A stretch of 64,000 nt of DNA, taken from Acidiphilium multivorum AIU301 (lineage in GTDB: Bacteria; Pseudomonadota; Alphaproteobacteria; Acetobacterales; Acetobacteraceae). Shown here one piece after another: positions 39,339-47,411 of the stretch. Where the stretch lies: assembly GCF_000202835.1 (NCBI RefSeq), contig NC_015186.1:2419001-2483000 (forward strand). The letters are read 5' to 3'. A program made the translations under genes and the position numbers. The notes beneath the pieces are model-generated. The model was not told where the DNA came from. It ran no database searches and saw only the letters and a program-made list of their open reading frames with translations. Within the stretch, counting starts at the first letter, position 1; the number at the start of each line of letters is the position of its first letter.

Positions 39339-41003
39339 ATGACCGACACACTCACGCTCGCCATCGCCCAGCTCGACCTTCATGTCGGCGCGATCGACCG
39401 CAATCTCGCGGCGATCCGCGCGGCCCGCGCCGAAGCCGCGCGCCGCGGCGCCGACCTGCTGGTCACGCCGGAACTCGGCATCGCCGGCTATCCGCCGGAA
39501 GATCTCGTGCTGAAGCCAGCCTTCGTTGCCGCCTGTGAAGCGGCTGCCGCCGAACTTGCCGCCGATACCGCGGATGGCGGGCCGGGCGTCATCGTCGGGC
39601 TGCCCTGGAGGGCGGAAGGCGCGCTGCATAATGCGGCTTTCGTGCTTGATGGCGGACGGATCATCGCCCGGCGGGCCAAGCACGAGTTGCCGAATTACGG
39701 CGTATTCGACGAAAAGCGGGTCTTCGCGCCCGGCCCGGCCCCCGGCCCGGTGATGTTCCGCGGGTTTCGCCTCGGGGTGATGATCTGCGAGGATTGGTGG
39801 CTGCCGGCCGTGTCGGAAACCCTGGCGGAGACCGGCGCGGAACTGCTCATCTCGATCAACGGCTCGCCGTTCGAGGACGGCAAGCTGGGCGTGCGGTTGC
39901 AACTCGCGCTCAATCGCGTGGTGGAGACCGGCCTGCCCTTCGTCTTCGCGGCGATGACGGGCGGGCAGGACGAGATCGTTTTCGACGGCGCATCCTTCGC
40001 GCTGAATGCCGACCGCTCGCTGGCGCTGCGGATGCCGCATTTCCGTGCGGCAATCGAGACGCTCGTCTGGAAGCGGACAACCACGGGCCTGGTCGCGGAA
40101 CCGCACGTTCTGCCGCCCGAGCCTGAGCGGCTCGACCTGGTCTACCGGGCAATGGTGATGGGACTGGCCGATTATGTGAACAAGAACGGGTTTCCCGGCG
40201 TCATTCTCGGCCTCTCGGGCGGGATCGACAGCGCGCTTTCGGCGGCGGTCGCGGTGGATGCGCTCGGGCCGGCGCGGGTGCGCGCGGTGATGATGCCGAG
40301 CCGCTATACCAGCGCGCACAGCCTCGAGGATGCCGCCGCCTGCGCGGATCTGCTCGGCATCCGCTGCGACACGGTGCCGATCGGCGGCGCCACCGAGGCT
40401 TTCGCCGCCGTGCTGGAACCGCTCTACGAGGGCCGGACACCGGATATCACCGAGGAGAACATCCAGTCCCGCGCGCGCGGTCTGATCCTGATGGCGCTGT
40501 CCAACAAGCTTGGCCACATGGTGCTGACCACCGGCAACAAGTCGGAAATGTCGGTGGGTTACGCGACTCTCTACGGCGACATGTGCGGCGGATATTCGGT
40601 GTTGAAGGATGTCTACAAGACGACGGTCTTCGCGCTGTCGCACTGGCGCAACGCCAATCGCCCGGCGGACGCGCTGGGGCCGGCCGGAGCAGTGATGCCC
40701 GAACGCGTGATCACCAAACCGCCCTCGGCAGAGCTGCGGGAGAACCAGACCGACCAGGATAGCCTGCCGCCCTACGACGTGCTCGACGCCGTGCTGGAAG
40801 GACTGGTTGAGGGCGAGAAATCGATCGAGGAACTGGTCGCGGCCGGGCATGATCGGGCGACCGTGGCACGCGTGTGGAAGCTGCTCGACCGAGCTGAATA
40901 CAAGCGGCGCCAGGCGCCACCCGGCGTGAAGATTACCGCGCGCGCCTTCGGCCGCGACCGTCGCTATCCGATCACCAACGGATTCACCCGCCTGGTCGGC
41001 TGA
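39339..41003 (+). CDS. nadE: NAD(+) synthetase, glutamine-dependent
   Basis: This 554-residue enzyme amidates nicotinate adenine dinucleotide to NAD. It has an N-terminal glutaminase (nitrilase) domain with the catalytic Glu45 (TPELGIAGYPPEDL), Lys114 (RRAKHELPNYGVFDEKR) and Cys150 (VMICEDWWLP), so ammonia comes from glutamine. The C-terminal synthetase domain has the PP-loop LGLSGGIDSALSAAVAVDAL and TTGNKSEMSVGYATLYGDMC. The start MTDTLTLAIAQLDLHVGAID is the ATG at 39339. The length is the normal short bacterial type. Its stop abuts that of the convergent Hint-domain gene at 41004. Confidence 0.97.
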   Translation: MTDTLTLAIAQLDLHVGAIDRNLAAIRAARAEAARRGADLLVTPELGIAGYPPEDLVLKPAFVAACEAAAAELAADTADGGPGVIVGLPWRAEGALHNAAFVLDGGRIIARRAKHELPNYGVFDEKRVFAPGPAPGPVMFRGFRLGVMICEDWWLPAVSETLAETGAELLISINGSPFEDGKLGVRLQLALNRVVETGLPFVFAAMTGGQDEIVFDGASFALNADRSLALRMPHFRAAIETLVWKRTTTGLVAEPHVLPPEPERLDLVYRAMVMGLADYVNKNGFPGVILGLSGGIDSALSAAVAVDALGPARVRAVMMPSRYTSAHSLEDAAACADLLGIRCDTVPIGGATEAFAAVLEPLYEGRTPDITEENIQSRARGLILMALSNKLGHMVLTTGNKSEMSVGYATLYGDMCGGYSVLKDVYKTTVFALSHWRNANRPADALGPAGAVMPERVITKPPSAELRENQTDQDSLPPYDVLDAVLEGLVEGEKSIEELVAAGHDRATVARVWKLLDRAEYKRRQAPPGVKITARAFGRDRRYPITNGFTRLVG

Positions 41004-42503
41004 TCAGGATCCGACCCCGGCGGCAATGGCGCCGGCAACCGGGTAGCTCGTCTGCCCGGCGAGGCGCACCAGCAGCGTCTTGGCGCCGGCCGTCAGTGAA
41101 GCCGGGATGATGGCATCGCCATTGGTCCAGCGATGCCCGGACTCCAGCGCGTACCAGCCTTCCCCCAGCATTTCGCTCTCGATCGGCACATGAACCATCC
41201 GTCCCTCGTTCATTATCAGCAGCTGGACGACATCGAGACCGAGGCGACGGCGATCCTCGGCGTCCGGATGGAGTTCGGCGGGGACGACGACATTCGACAT
41301 GAGCCGCAGATCGGTCGGCGACGCAGGCAGCTGCACGGCATAGGTCGTCGGATCGAGTGACGAGACGGGCAGGAAACGCCCGTTCGCGAGCACGCGCAGG
41401 CCGGGATCGGTCGTTATCTCGGCAGCGGGCAGCCGCGCATCGATGCGCGCCCGGATCGCGGCCAGCATCGGCCCCGATTCGACAAAGGGCGCACAACTGC
41501 GGGTTTCGCGCATCGTCTGTGCGAAATCGGGATGAAGGGTCATCGCATCATCGTCGCTTTCGAAGAAGCGGCGATTGCCCGTGTCGAGATAGGACTCGGT
41601 GGGCAGTCCTTCCGCGAGCAGGATGTCGTGGGTCTCGAGTTCGATGTGATAATAGGTGAAGTTGCGGCGTTGCTCCTGGACGATCGAGCGGCCGTTCACC
41701 AGCGCCTTGGCTGGCACGAGGCAACCATCGAGATAGATCGCATGATCGGGTGAGAGATAGAGTGTGCGCTCGGGCAGACCATCGTCGATTGCGCCGCGCT
41801 CGATCCGCACGGGCCAGACTGTTTCGGGCCGGGGATGGCGCTGGCTGTCGATCGTCCGGCGTCCGACCCAGCGCACCGGCCGCATGGCTCCGGATTTGGT
41901 GATCAGCCGATCGCCACGGTTCATGGTCTCAACCGGGATGTCGCCATTCAGGCCGAAGATCCTGGTTCCTTCGAGGAAACAAACCGAGGTGGTGACGCCG
42001 GCATTCCTGTCACTGGCCGGCTGCGGCGCGAGATCCGCAGACCCGGCGGAAGCGGCCGTCTGGTCCGCAACGCCTCTGGGCGCCAGATCGAAGGGAGACA
42101 TCGCGGCTTGCGGTGAGGCAGCCTCCGCGGCGAAACGCGTCAGGTCGACAAGGCCGGTCGTGCCGTGCATGTCCGTCTGCTGCAACGGTGCAACCGTGCT
42201 GACCTGGTCTTCCGCGTGTTCGTGAAGGTCATTTTGCTCGATATCGAACGACTCGTCCGGATCATCGGACGGATTGGAATCGATGCGCGGCATGGCAATG
42301 GGCGTCAGGACCGACAGCAGGAGTTCATCGGCATATTCGACATCGGCGGTTCCGCCGATAGTGCCGCTGATCGTGATCGGATCAACGGATGTGAACTGGA
42401 GATCCAGGATACCAAACGTCCTGGCTTCGGGATCGCGATTGCGCACTGCCGCGGACCGTGCCGGTTCCGGAGCCTTTCCGCCCGGCTTCGTCATCCTGCT
42501 CAT
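41004..42503 (-). CDS. Hint-domain protein (Hedgehog/intein fold, non-splicing)
   Basis: This 499-residue protein has three parts: residues ~1-170, low-complexity, acidic and Ala/Ser/Pro-rich with no recognised domain; ~172-310, a Hint domain; ~311-499, an uncharacterised beta-rich tail. The Hint start is Cys175 in TTSVCFLEGTRIFGLNGDIP, then VETMNRGDRLITKSG, LYLSPDHAIYLDGCLVPAKA with the TxxH-like block replaced by SPDH, and FTYYHIELETHDILLAEGLP. No C-terminal His-Asn splice junction is present, so it should not splice as an intein. Acetobacteraceae often carry such Hint_2-type proteins, some exported; this one has no signal peptide. The start follows GGGAGAAGAAG. A strongly AT-rich region precedes it. 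Confidence 0.85.
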   Translation of the reverse strand: MSRMTKPGGKAPEPARSAAVRNRDPEARTFGILDLQFTSVDPITISGTIGGTADVEYADELLLSVLTPIAMPRIDSNPSDDPDESFDIEQNDLHEHAEDQVSTVAPLQQTDMHGTTGLVDLTRFAAEAASPQAAMSPFDLAPRGVADQTAASAGSADLAPQPASDRNAGVTTSVCFLEGTRIFGLNGDIPVETMNRGDRLITKSGAMRPVRWVGRRTIDSQRHPRPETVWPVRIERGAIDDGLPERTLYLSPDHAIYLDGCLVPAKALVNGRSIVQEQRRNFTYYHIELETHDILLAEGLPTESYLDTGNRRFFESDDDAMTLHPDFAQTMRETRSCAPFVESGPMLAAIRARIDARLPAAEITTDPGLRVLANGRFLPVSSLDPTTYAVQLPASPTDLRLMSNVVVPAELHPDAEDRRRLGLDVVQLLIMNEGRMVHVPIESEMLGEGWYALESGHRWTNGDAIIPASLTAGAKTLLVRLAGQTSYPVAGAIAAGVGS

Positions 42504-42630
42504 CTTCTTCTCCCACCGGAACGTCGTGCCTGGCCCATAACAGGCATAAAAATCCGGGTAAGTTCAAAATTTGAAAAATTTTCAGTTTTATCTTTTTTTT
42601 TATACTTGATAGTATCGTATATGATTTCTG

Positions 42631-42646
42631 AAATTTGATCAAATTT
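42631..42646. promoter_or_regulatory. Exact 16-bp palindrome upstream of the Hint-domain gene
   Basis: AAATTTGATCAAATTT is its own reverse complement. It lies about 130 nt before the Hint gene start, overlaps a possible -35, and shares the CAAA/TTTG half-site with a second imperfect palindrome at 42563-42575. Likely an operator; regulator unknown. Confidence 0.5.
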
Positions 42647-42760
42647 ATTATCGGTTATTTGAAGATGGCAACGCAAAACATTTTCGTTACAAAACTTTCT
42701 TTCTTATTTCGATCTCCCGGGTAGCGAGACAAATGCCGCAGGGTGAAAGCATGAAACACA

Positions 42761-42793
42761 ACCGGAGCGACCCGCTCGGCGGATCGCTCCGGT
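42761..42793 (-). terminator. Hairpin terminator of the HU gene
   Basis: ACCGGAGCGA (42761-42770) and TCGCTCCGGT (42784-42793) form a perfect 10-bp stem with a 13-nt loop. It begins 37 nt after the hup stop on its strand and is followed on that strand by TGTGTTTCATG, a moderate U-tract. Confidence 0.7.
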
Positions 42794-42829
42794 CACAATA
42801 CGCAGAAACCGGACCCCGGAGCTGAAGGG

Positions 42830-43099
42830 TCAGACCATCTTCTTGAGCGACGGCGATGCCTTGAATCGCACAGTCTTACCTGCTTTGACCTTGATTTCCT
42901 CGCCGGTGCGGGGGTTCACACCCTTGCGCGCCTTGGTCTTGCGGACGGTAAACGTGCCGAAGCTTGGAAGCGTGAACTTCCCGTTCTTTTTCAGTTCCTT
43001 GACGATTGCTTCCATCAGGTCCGTCGCGGCGCGGTTGGCGGCCACGCCCGTGATTTCGGCGGAGCCCTGAATGACCTCGGCGATAAACGCTTTCGACAT
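42830..43099 (-). CDS. hup: HU-family DNA-binding protein
   Basis: This 89-residue nucleoid protein binds and bends DNA as a dimer. It starts MSKAFIAEVIQGSAEITGVA and has FTLPSFGTFTVRKTKARKGV, followed by the DNA-binding beta arm NPRTGEEIKVKAGKTVRFKA and the end SPSLKKMV. The proline in NPRTG is the DNA-intercalating residue. The length is typical. The lon gene that often precedes hup in proteobacteria is absent; the gene stands alone with its own terminator and a 444-nt upstream region that holds an array of GANTC sites. Whether it is the main HU or an IHF-like variant cannot be fixed, but the sequence is HU-like. Confidence 0.97.
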   Translation of the reverse strand: MSKAFIAEVIQGSAEITGVAANRAATDLMEAIVKELKKNGKFTLPSFGTFTVRKTKARKGVNPRTGEEIKVKAGKTVRFKASPSLKKMV

Positions 43100-43543
43100 G
43101 GTCGAAGCCTCTTTCCTGTCTAAGATCGGCTTTCGGGCCGATGCCGGCGTTTCCGGCAGGTTGGATAAATTGACGAATCGACCAACAACGAATCGATCGG
43201 CGGCGAATCTTGTAGCGATTCGCCGTATTATTCAACATACGAAAATGCGTTGACTGCCAATTTGCGCGCTCGTGGCGAAGTTGCGACGACACCGCAGCCC
43301 GATTGTTCATCAATCGGCAAGAAAATCCGTTCAATCGAGCGAGATTGGCCAATCCAAGTGGCGAGGGCATCGGGATATCGATGCATTGCCGGTCGCTGAT
43401 CCTTGATATTCGCCTACGAATTCACAGGCCAGGTCCGCTTGGCATCTTCAGACCCTACTGGATCGGATGGATGGCGATGCTGGCCTGATAGGAACGGCAT
43501 GTATCCCCTGGCCGGTCAAACCCATTACGCCGGATGATGAGGC
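43100..43543. other. Intergenic region upstream of hup
   Basis: No convincing gene is present. A 61-codon open frame at 43303-43488 lacks a ribosome site and family likeness. The part near hup contains the GANTC array (43175-43225) and, on the minus strand, an AT-richer stretch at 43226-43260 with candidate elements TTGGCA (43260-43255) and TATGTT (43239-43234) spaced 15 nt, a weak promoter guess. The distal part (43300-43543) shows nothing I can name. Confidence 0.6.
43175..43225. repeat. Phased array of four GANTC sites upstream of hup
   Basis: Three CGAATC elements start at 43174, 43189 and 43204, exactly 15 bp apart, and a fourth in opposite orientation (GATTCG) follows at 43217-43222. 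The last two form a perfect 9-bp inverted repeat, CGGCGAATC and GATTCGCCG, with a 7-nt loop. Each carries a GANTC, the site methylated by CcrM in alphaproteobacteria. The array is 76-126 nt before the hup start, at or just after the expected transcription start. Confidence 0.75.
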
Positions 43544-44122
43544 CTAGACGAACGCCATCACCACCAAACCGGCTAAAAACGACAGGCTTCCCAACGCAGC
43601 AGAGGCAAGACCGAACGTGAGGACGTCGGTAACGACGGAAACCGATGCCAGGACGATCGCGATCTGCAGCAGACCGACGACGATTTCGAGAAGGTGGTAA
43701 CGCTCAAGCTGATGGTCGCGCGCCTCGGTCTGGCGCAGCGCCTGCGCGCGCAGTTGTGCCTTTCCTTCGCGGCCTTGCGGATCGGAGGCTTCCTTGTCTG
43801 CCCTTGCTTCGGCCGCCTGCGCCGCGCGGGCTGTTGCAGGGTCGTTGTCCTGGGTGGCAAACGCCTTGAGCAACTGCGCCTGCGAACGTGCGATATCGGC
43901 CTTGATCGCCTTGGCCTGGTAAAAGGACCAAGTGTCGTTCACGGCAATCTGCTTCGAGATATAGTCGTTCTGCGCCGATTTCTCGCCCATCTCGCAAATA
44001 GCGAGAGCGGCGGCGAGAATGCCGATCAGCAGCGCCATGCGCCGGGCGTGACGGTTTTCGGGGTGTTCGCGCAAATGCTTGTGGCGTTCGAGACTGTCCG
44101 TCGCCGTTTCAATACCGTCCAT
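43544..44122 (-). CDS. DUF4337-family membrane protein
   Basis: This 192-residue protein matches DUF4337. It has one helix near residues 28-45 (RMALLIGILAAALAICEMGE), a long soluble/coiled-coil middle rich in Ala, Gln, Arg and Glu (ARAAQAAEARADKEASDPQG), and two C-terminal helices (LLEIVVGLLQIAIVLASVSV and ALGSLSFLAGLVVMAF). The segment SAQNDYISKQIAVNDTWSFY, then QAKAIK, is the family signature. The function is unknown. I use the start at 44122 (MDGIETATDSLERHKH) over an ATG eleven codons upstream, because the family starts there. It lies 59 nt downstream of tRNA-Phe on the same strand. Confidence 0.88.
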   Translation of the reverse strand: MDGIETATDSLERHKHLREHPENRHARRMALLIGILAAALAICEMGEKSAQNDYISKQIAVNDTWSFYQAKAIKADIARSQAQLLKAFATQDNDPATARAAQAAEARADKEASDPQGREGKAQLRAQALRQTEARDHQLERYHLLEIVVGLLQIAIVLASVSVVTDVLTFGLASAALGSLSFLAGLVVMAFV

Positions 44123-44181
44123 CACGCCGCCATCGGTGTCAGGGTAAAGCGCCAATCATCGGTCTGGGACATTGGGGGCAG

Positions 44182-44257
44182 TGGTGCCCAGGGGCGGAAT
44201 CGAACCACCGACACTGCGATTTTCAGTCGCATGCTCTACCAACTGAGCTACCTGGGC
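44182..44257 (-). tRNA. tRNA-Phe (GAA)
   Basis: A 76-nt tRNA with encoded CCA. The acceptor stem pairs GCCCAGG with CCTGGGC, the discriminator is A, the D-arm reads TAGCTCAGTTGGTAGAGC, the anticodon stem TGCGA/TCGCA encloses the loop CTGAAAA with anticodon GAA, and the T-arm has GGTTCGATTCC. All arms fold without mismatch of note. It decodes UUU/UUC. Confidence 0.97.
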
Positions 44258-44280
44258 ACGGCGCAATCAGCGCGACGCGG

Positions 44281-44309
44281 GGTTTAGCCGAAGCCGGCGC
44301 GCGCATCAA
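44281..44309 (-). promoter_or_regulatory. Possible promoter of tRNA-Phe
   Basis: On the minus strand TTGATG (44309-44304) is followed after 17 nt by TAAACC (44286-44281), 23 nt before the tRNA 5' end. The -10 is only a half match, so this is a tentative call. Confidence 0.35.
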
Positions 44310-44350
44310 GTCATCACCCTGCAATAACCGGCGATGGCTGCCGCGCGCGC

Positions 44351-44614
44351 TCAGTTCTTTACGAGGGCCGCCTCCGGCATCTCGATGTCGATCTCGAGCG
44401 TGGACACCGTGCCATCGCGGCCCAGCTTGACGTTCACCTTCTCGCGGTCGATCGATACGTGCTTGGCGATCACGGCAAGAATTTCTTCCTGCAGCACCAC
44501 GGCGAGATCGGATTGGCCGGAGAGCGCGCGTTCATGGGCGAGCAGGAGTTGCAGCCGCTCGCGCGCAACCGGAGCGGTGCTGCGCGAGCGGGTGAAAAAA
44601 TTGAACAGGTTCAT
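44351..44614 (-). CDS. minE: Cell division topological specificity factor MinE
   Basis: This 87-residue protein drives MinD off the membrane and so places the division site at midcell. It starts with the membrane-targeting and anti-MinCD helix [20 protein letters not shown], then [19 protein letters not shown], and has the topological specificity domain with [20 protein letters not shown] and [17 protein letters not shown]. The length is normal. It overlaps the minD stop by 4 nt (ATGA) and is the last gene of minCDE. Confidence 0.97.
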   Translation of the reverse strand: MNLFNFFTRSRSTAPVARERLQLLLAHERALSGQSDLAVVLQEEILAVIAKHVSIDREKVNVKLGRDGTVSTLEIDIEMPEAALVKN

Positions 44615-45426
44615 GCGACCTTCCTGCCGAACAGACGGCTCATCAAGGTCTTCTTTTCGACCGGTGCGGTAATTTCGATCGTCTCGCCCATCAGCCGCCG
44701 GGCCGAATCGATATAGGCGCGGGCGGGCGCGGATGTTGGACTGTGCAACGTGACGGGACAGCCGACATTCGAGGCGCGCAGCACGTCCTCGCTGTCAGGG
44801 ATGATGCCGATCAGAGGGATCGCGAGGATTTCCAGGATATCCTCGACCTTCAGCATCTCGCCACGGGCGGCGCGGCCGGCGTCGTAGCGGGTGAGCAGGA
44901 GGTGCTTCTCGATCGTTTCGCCCGCCTCGGCCCGCACGGTTTTCGAATCCAGCAGGCCGATGATCCGGTCGGAGTCGCGCACCGAGGACACCTCGGGGTT
45001 GGTCACCACCACGGCGACGTCGGCGTGGCGCATCGCGAGCGTGGCGCCACGCTCGATGCCGGCGGGGCTGTCGCAGATGATCCAGTCGAACTTCTCGCGC
45101 AGCTCGCCAATCACCCGTTCGACGCCTTCAGGCGTCAGCGCATCCTTGTCGCGGGTCTGCGACGCGGGCAGGAGCGACAGCGTGTCGACCCGCTTGTCGC
45201 GGATCAGCGCCTGCGCGAGTTTCGCATCGCCCTGCACGACGTTGACCAGGTCGAACACGACACGACGCTCGGCACCCATGACCAGATCCAGATTGCGCAA
45301 GCCGACATCGAAATCGACCACCACGACATTCTGCCCAGCCTGGGCGAGAGCTGCGCCCAGCGAGGCCGAAGAGGTCGTCTTGCCGACGCCGCCCTTGCCC
45401 GATGTGACTACGAGAACCTTCGCCAT
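44611..45426 (-). CDS. minD: Septum site-determining ATPase MinD
   Basis: This 271-residue ParA-family ATPase oscillates on the membrane with MinE and carries MinC. The deviant Walker A is [20 protein letters not shown] with signature Lys11 and catalytic Lys16. Next come the switch regions [20 protein letters not shown] and [19 protein letters not shown]. The C-terminal amphipathic membrane helix is [14 protein letters not shown]. The start [12 protein letters not shown] lies 10 nt after minC. Members of this family end in just such a basic helix, which supports a complete protein. Confidence 0.98.
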   Translation of the reverse strand: MAKVLVVTSGKGGVGKTTSSASLGAALAQAGQNVVVVDFDVGLRNLDLVMGAERRVVFDLVNVVQGDAKLAQALIRDKRVDTLSLLPASQTRDKDALTPEGVERVIGELREKFDWIICDSPAGIERGATLAMRHADVAVVVTNPEVSSVRDSDRIIGLLDSKTVRAEAGETIEKHLLLTRYDAGRAARGEMLKVEDILEILAIPLIGIIPDSEDVLRASNVGCPVTLHSPTSAPARAYIDSARRLMGETIEITAPVEKKTLMSRLFGRKVA

Positions 45427-45436
45427 GAATGAATTC

Positions 45437-46174
45437 CTATCCCAATGCTGCGAGGCGCAGCTCCTTGTCATCCAGCCAGACCTGCACCGCCCGCCCCTGC
45501 AGGCCGGTGCCCCAGTGATCCGCCGTGCGGTAGAGACCGTCGATCGCGAGCAGTTCGGCTGCGAGGCGGGAGCAGAAGATCCGCGCCTCGTGACCGTTCG
45601 CGAGACCGGCGACGGCACGGCCGCGGAGCGTGCCGTAAACATGGATCGACCCGCCGGCAATAAGTTCGGCGCCCGAGGCAACAGGGCCGATCACCGTGAT
45701 GTCGCCATCCTCGAAGACGATCGACTGGCCGGAACGGACCGGGCGGTCGATCAGCAGCGACGGGCGGGCCGAAGGAACAAGGGGTGCGGCTGGTGCCTCG
45801 ACCGCCATGGCGGCTTCGGGTTCCGGAATCTCGATCGCACGGTCGCTACGACCTTCCCGACCCGGCGGAGCGAGATTGACGCCAAACCAGGGCGTTCCGG
45901 CCAGCCGCTCCATCTCCACCCCCTCGACGCCGATGATGCGCAGGTCACGCGCCTCGAGCGCCTTGAGAACGGCGGGAAGATCATCGCCGGTCGTCGCAAG
46001 AAGGGCGAGATTGACCACAACGGGGCGGCCCTCGAAAAAGCCGACGGAGCGCTGGATCTGCCGGTCGAGCGCATCGAGCCAGGCGCCGAAAGGCGATTCC
46101 GGCATGACGACCATGGCCATGAAGGTACGGCCACGGATTCGAATCGCAGGAAGCGGAATGGCTGTTTCAGACAC
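45437..46174 (-). CDS. minC: Septum site-determining protein MinC
   Basis: MinC (245 residues) inhibits FtsZ polymerisation near the poles. The N-domain includes IRIRGRTFMAMVVMPESPFG and ALLATTGDDLPAVLKALEAR; the C-terminal beta-helix that binds MinD has RPVRSGQSIVFEDGDITVIG, GPVASGAELIAGGSIHVYGT and LRGRAVAGLANGHEARIFCS. I place the start at a GTG (46174, VSETAIPLPAIRIRG) because the family begins close to this point; no clear ribosome site is seen and a frame open further upstream gives 282 residues. It heads the minCDE operon. The linker between domains is Ala/Pro-rich. Confidence 0.9.
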   Translation of the reverse strand: MSETAIPLPAIRIRGRTFMAMVVMPESPFGAWLDALDRQIQRSVGFFEGRPVVVNLALLATTGDDLPAVLKALEARDLRIIGVEGVEMERLAGTPWFGVNLAPPGREGRSDRAIEIPEPEAAMAVEAPAAPLVPSARPSLLIDRPVRSGQSIVFEDGDITVIGPVASGAELIAGGSIHVYGTLRGRAVAGLANGHEARIFCSRLAAELLAIDGLYRTADHWGTGLQGRAVQVWLDDKELRLAALG

Positions 46175-46339
46175 GTGACCGACGTAGCGGGCCGCGGCTT
46201 GGCGCGTCAACAAGGGATTTTGGAAAAGTCCAGAAGCCAGCGAAACGATCAAGGACAGGACTGGATTTTTCCGGTTGGCCCGCATGCGCCCGATAGATGG
46301 CCCGGCAGGCCGCGACTCGGCGTGGCTGCTCCCCTCTTT

Positions 46340-47320
46340 TCAGTGCCCGCCGATCAGACCCGATGCCTCGGCCCTCGCACGGCTTTCCGCGATCGATCGT
46401 CCAACGCCGATCGCCGCCTCCAGCGCGCGACGCCCGGCTTCGGCGTCGACCAGCACCGGTGCGCCGTCCAGGCACGCGGCATGGAACGCGGCGTGCTCGG
46501 CGGCCAGCGCATCATGGTCTTCCCAGCCGGCCTGCTCGATGCCGAATTCCTCGAAACCGGGCATCCGCGGACCTCCGCCCTGCCCTCGCCCGACAAGGCT
46601 CAGCCGGCGCGCCGCGAAATCCACCGCGAGATAGCCCGCCTCGGAAAATATTCTCATCCGCCGCTCGGTCTTGAGGGAAATTCGGCTCGCGGTGACGGTG
46701 GCGACACAGCCGTTCACAAAGCGCACCCGTGCATTGGCGATATCCTCATGCGCGCTGGCGACTGCCGCGCCGACCGCATCGATGCTTTCGATCGGCTGGG
46801 CTACCAGGGCGAGAATGAGGTCAAGATCGTGGATCATCAGGTCGAGGATCACCGATACGTCGGTGCCGCGCGGCTTGAACGGGGCGATTCGCACGGCCTC
46901 GATATAAAGAGGCTTGCCCATCCGCGCGGCGACCGCGCCGTGGGCGGCGGAAAACCGCTCGAGATGCCCGACCTGGAGCACGAGGCCGCGCTCACACGCG
47001 AGGCGCCCGAGGATTTCCGCTTCTTCCACCGTCGCGGCAATCGGCTTTTCGACGAGAACATGACGCCCGGCCTCGAGCGCGCGCCGGGCCAGGGCGAAAT
47101 GGGAGTCGGCCGGAGCGGCGACGATCACCGCGTCGGACGTCGCGATCAGTTCGTCGAGCGGGCGGACGACACAACCGGCTTCCGCCGCCACCGCCGCGGC
47201 ACGGCCCGCATCGGAATCGGACACGCCGACCAGATCGGCCCGCTCGGAAGCGGCCGTCTTCAACGCATGGTAGCGGCCGAAATGGCCGACCCCGATCACA
47301 CCAACCCCGAGTTTCTGCAT
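46340..47320 (-). CDS. Gfo/Idh/MocA-family oxidoreductase
   Basis: This 326-residue NAD(P)-dependent oxidoreductase has an N-terminal Rossmann fold (LGVGVIGVGHFGRYHALKTA), the EKP motif (GRHVLVEKPIAATVEEAEIL) and a C-terminal alpha/beta domain with DLMIHDLDLILAL, which carries the catalytic His region. These enzymes act on sugars, inositols or biliverdin; the substrate is not evident and no sugar gene is adjacent. The start at 47320 (MQKLGVGVIG) is chosen because the fold begins there; a longer frame overlapping secD is unlikely. It diverges from secD, 91 nt apart. A 165-nt gap with no visible gene separates it from minC. Confidence 0.92.
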   Translation of the reverse strand: MQKLGVGVIGVGHFGRYHALKTAASERADLVGVSDSDAGRAAAVAAEAGCVVRPLDELIATSDAVIVAAPADSHFALARRALEAGRHVLVEKPIAATVEEAEILGRLACERGLVLQVGHLERFSAAHGAVAARMGKPLYIEAVRIAPFKPRGTDVSVILDLMIHDLDLILALVAQPIESIDAVGAAVASAHEDIANARVRFVNGCVATVTASRISLKTERRMRIFSEAGYLAVDFAARRLSLVGRGQGGGPRMPGFEEFGIEQAGWEDHDALAAEHAAFHAACLDGAPVLVDAEAGRRALEAAIGVGRSIAESRARAEASGLIGGH

Positions 47321-47411
47321 CACTTTCCGTTCCCGACCGCAGCGGGCTTGCACCCGCAAGCCGAGGCCGCCATACCACCCATGCCTTGCCGTTGGGAGCC
47401 CTTCGCCTGTC

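Larger units (their letters stand above)
42504..42829. other. Intergenic region with AT-rich island between the Hint gene and hup
   Basis: No gene is seen. About 42541-42720 is strikingly AT-rich, with a run of ten T (42592-42601), in an otherwise GC-rich window. It holds an odd-centred palindrome TTCAAAATTTGAA (42563-42575), a near-palindrome ATCGTATATGAT (42614-42625) and the exact palindrome AAATTTGATCAAATTT. On the minus strand TTGATC-N17-TACGAT (42639-42634 and 42616-42611) could be a promoter for the Hint gene, overlapping that palindrome. The right part holds the hup terminator. Confidence 0.7.

Noticed and set aside
43303-43488. 61-codon open frame upstream of hup
   Set aside because: No ribosome site, no family likeness and unusual composition; treated as intergenic.
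44182-44257. tRNA-Phe as an integration attachment site
   Set aside because: No integrase gene and no second copy of the tRNA 3' end were noticed nearby.
46134-46144. GATTCGAATC double GANTC site at the start of minC
   Set aside because: It lies within coding sequence and is a single palindromic pair; not enough to claim methylation control of minC.
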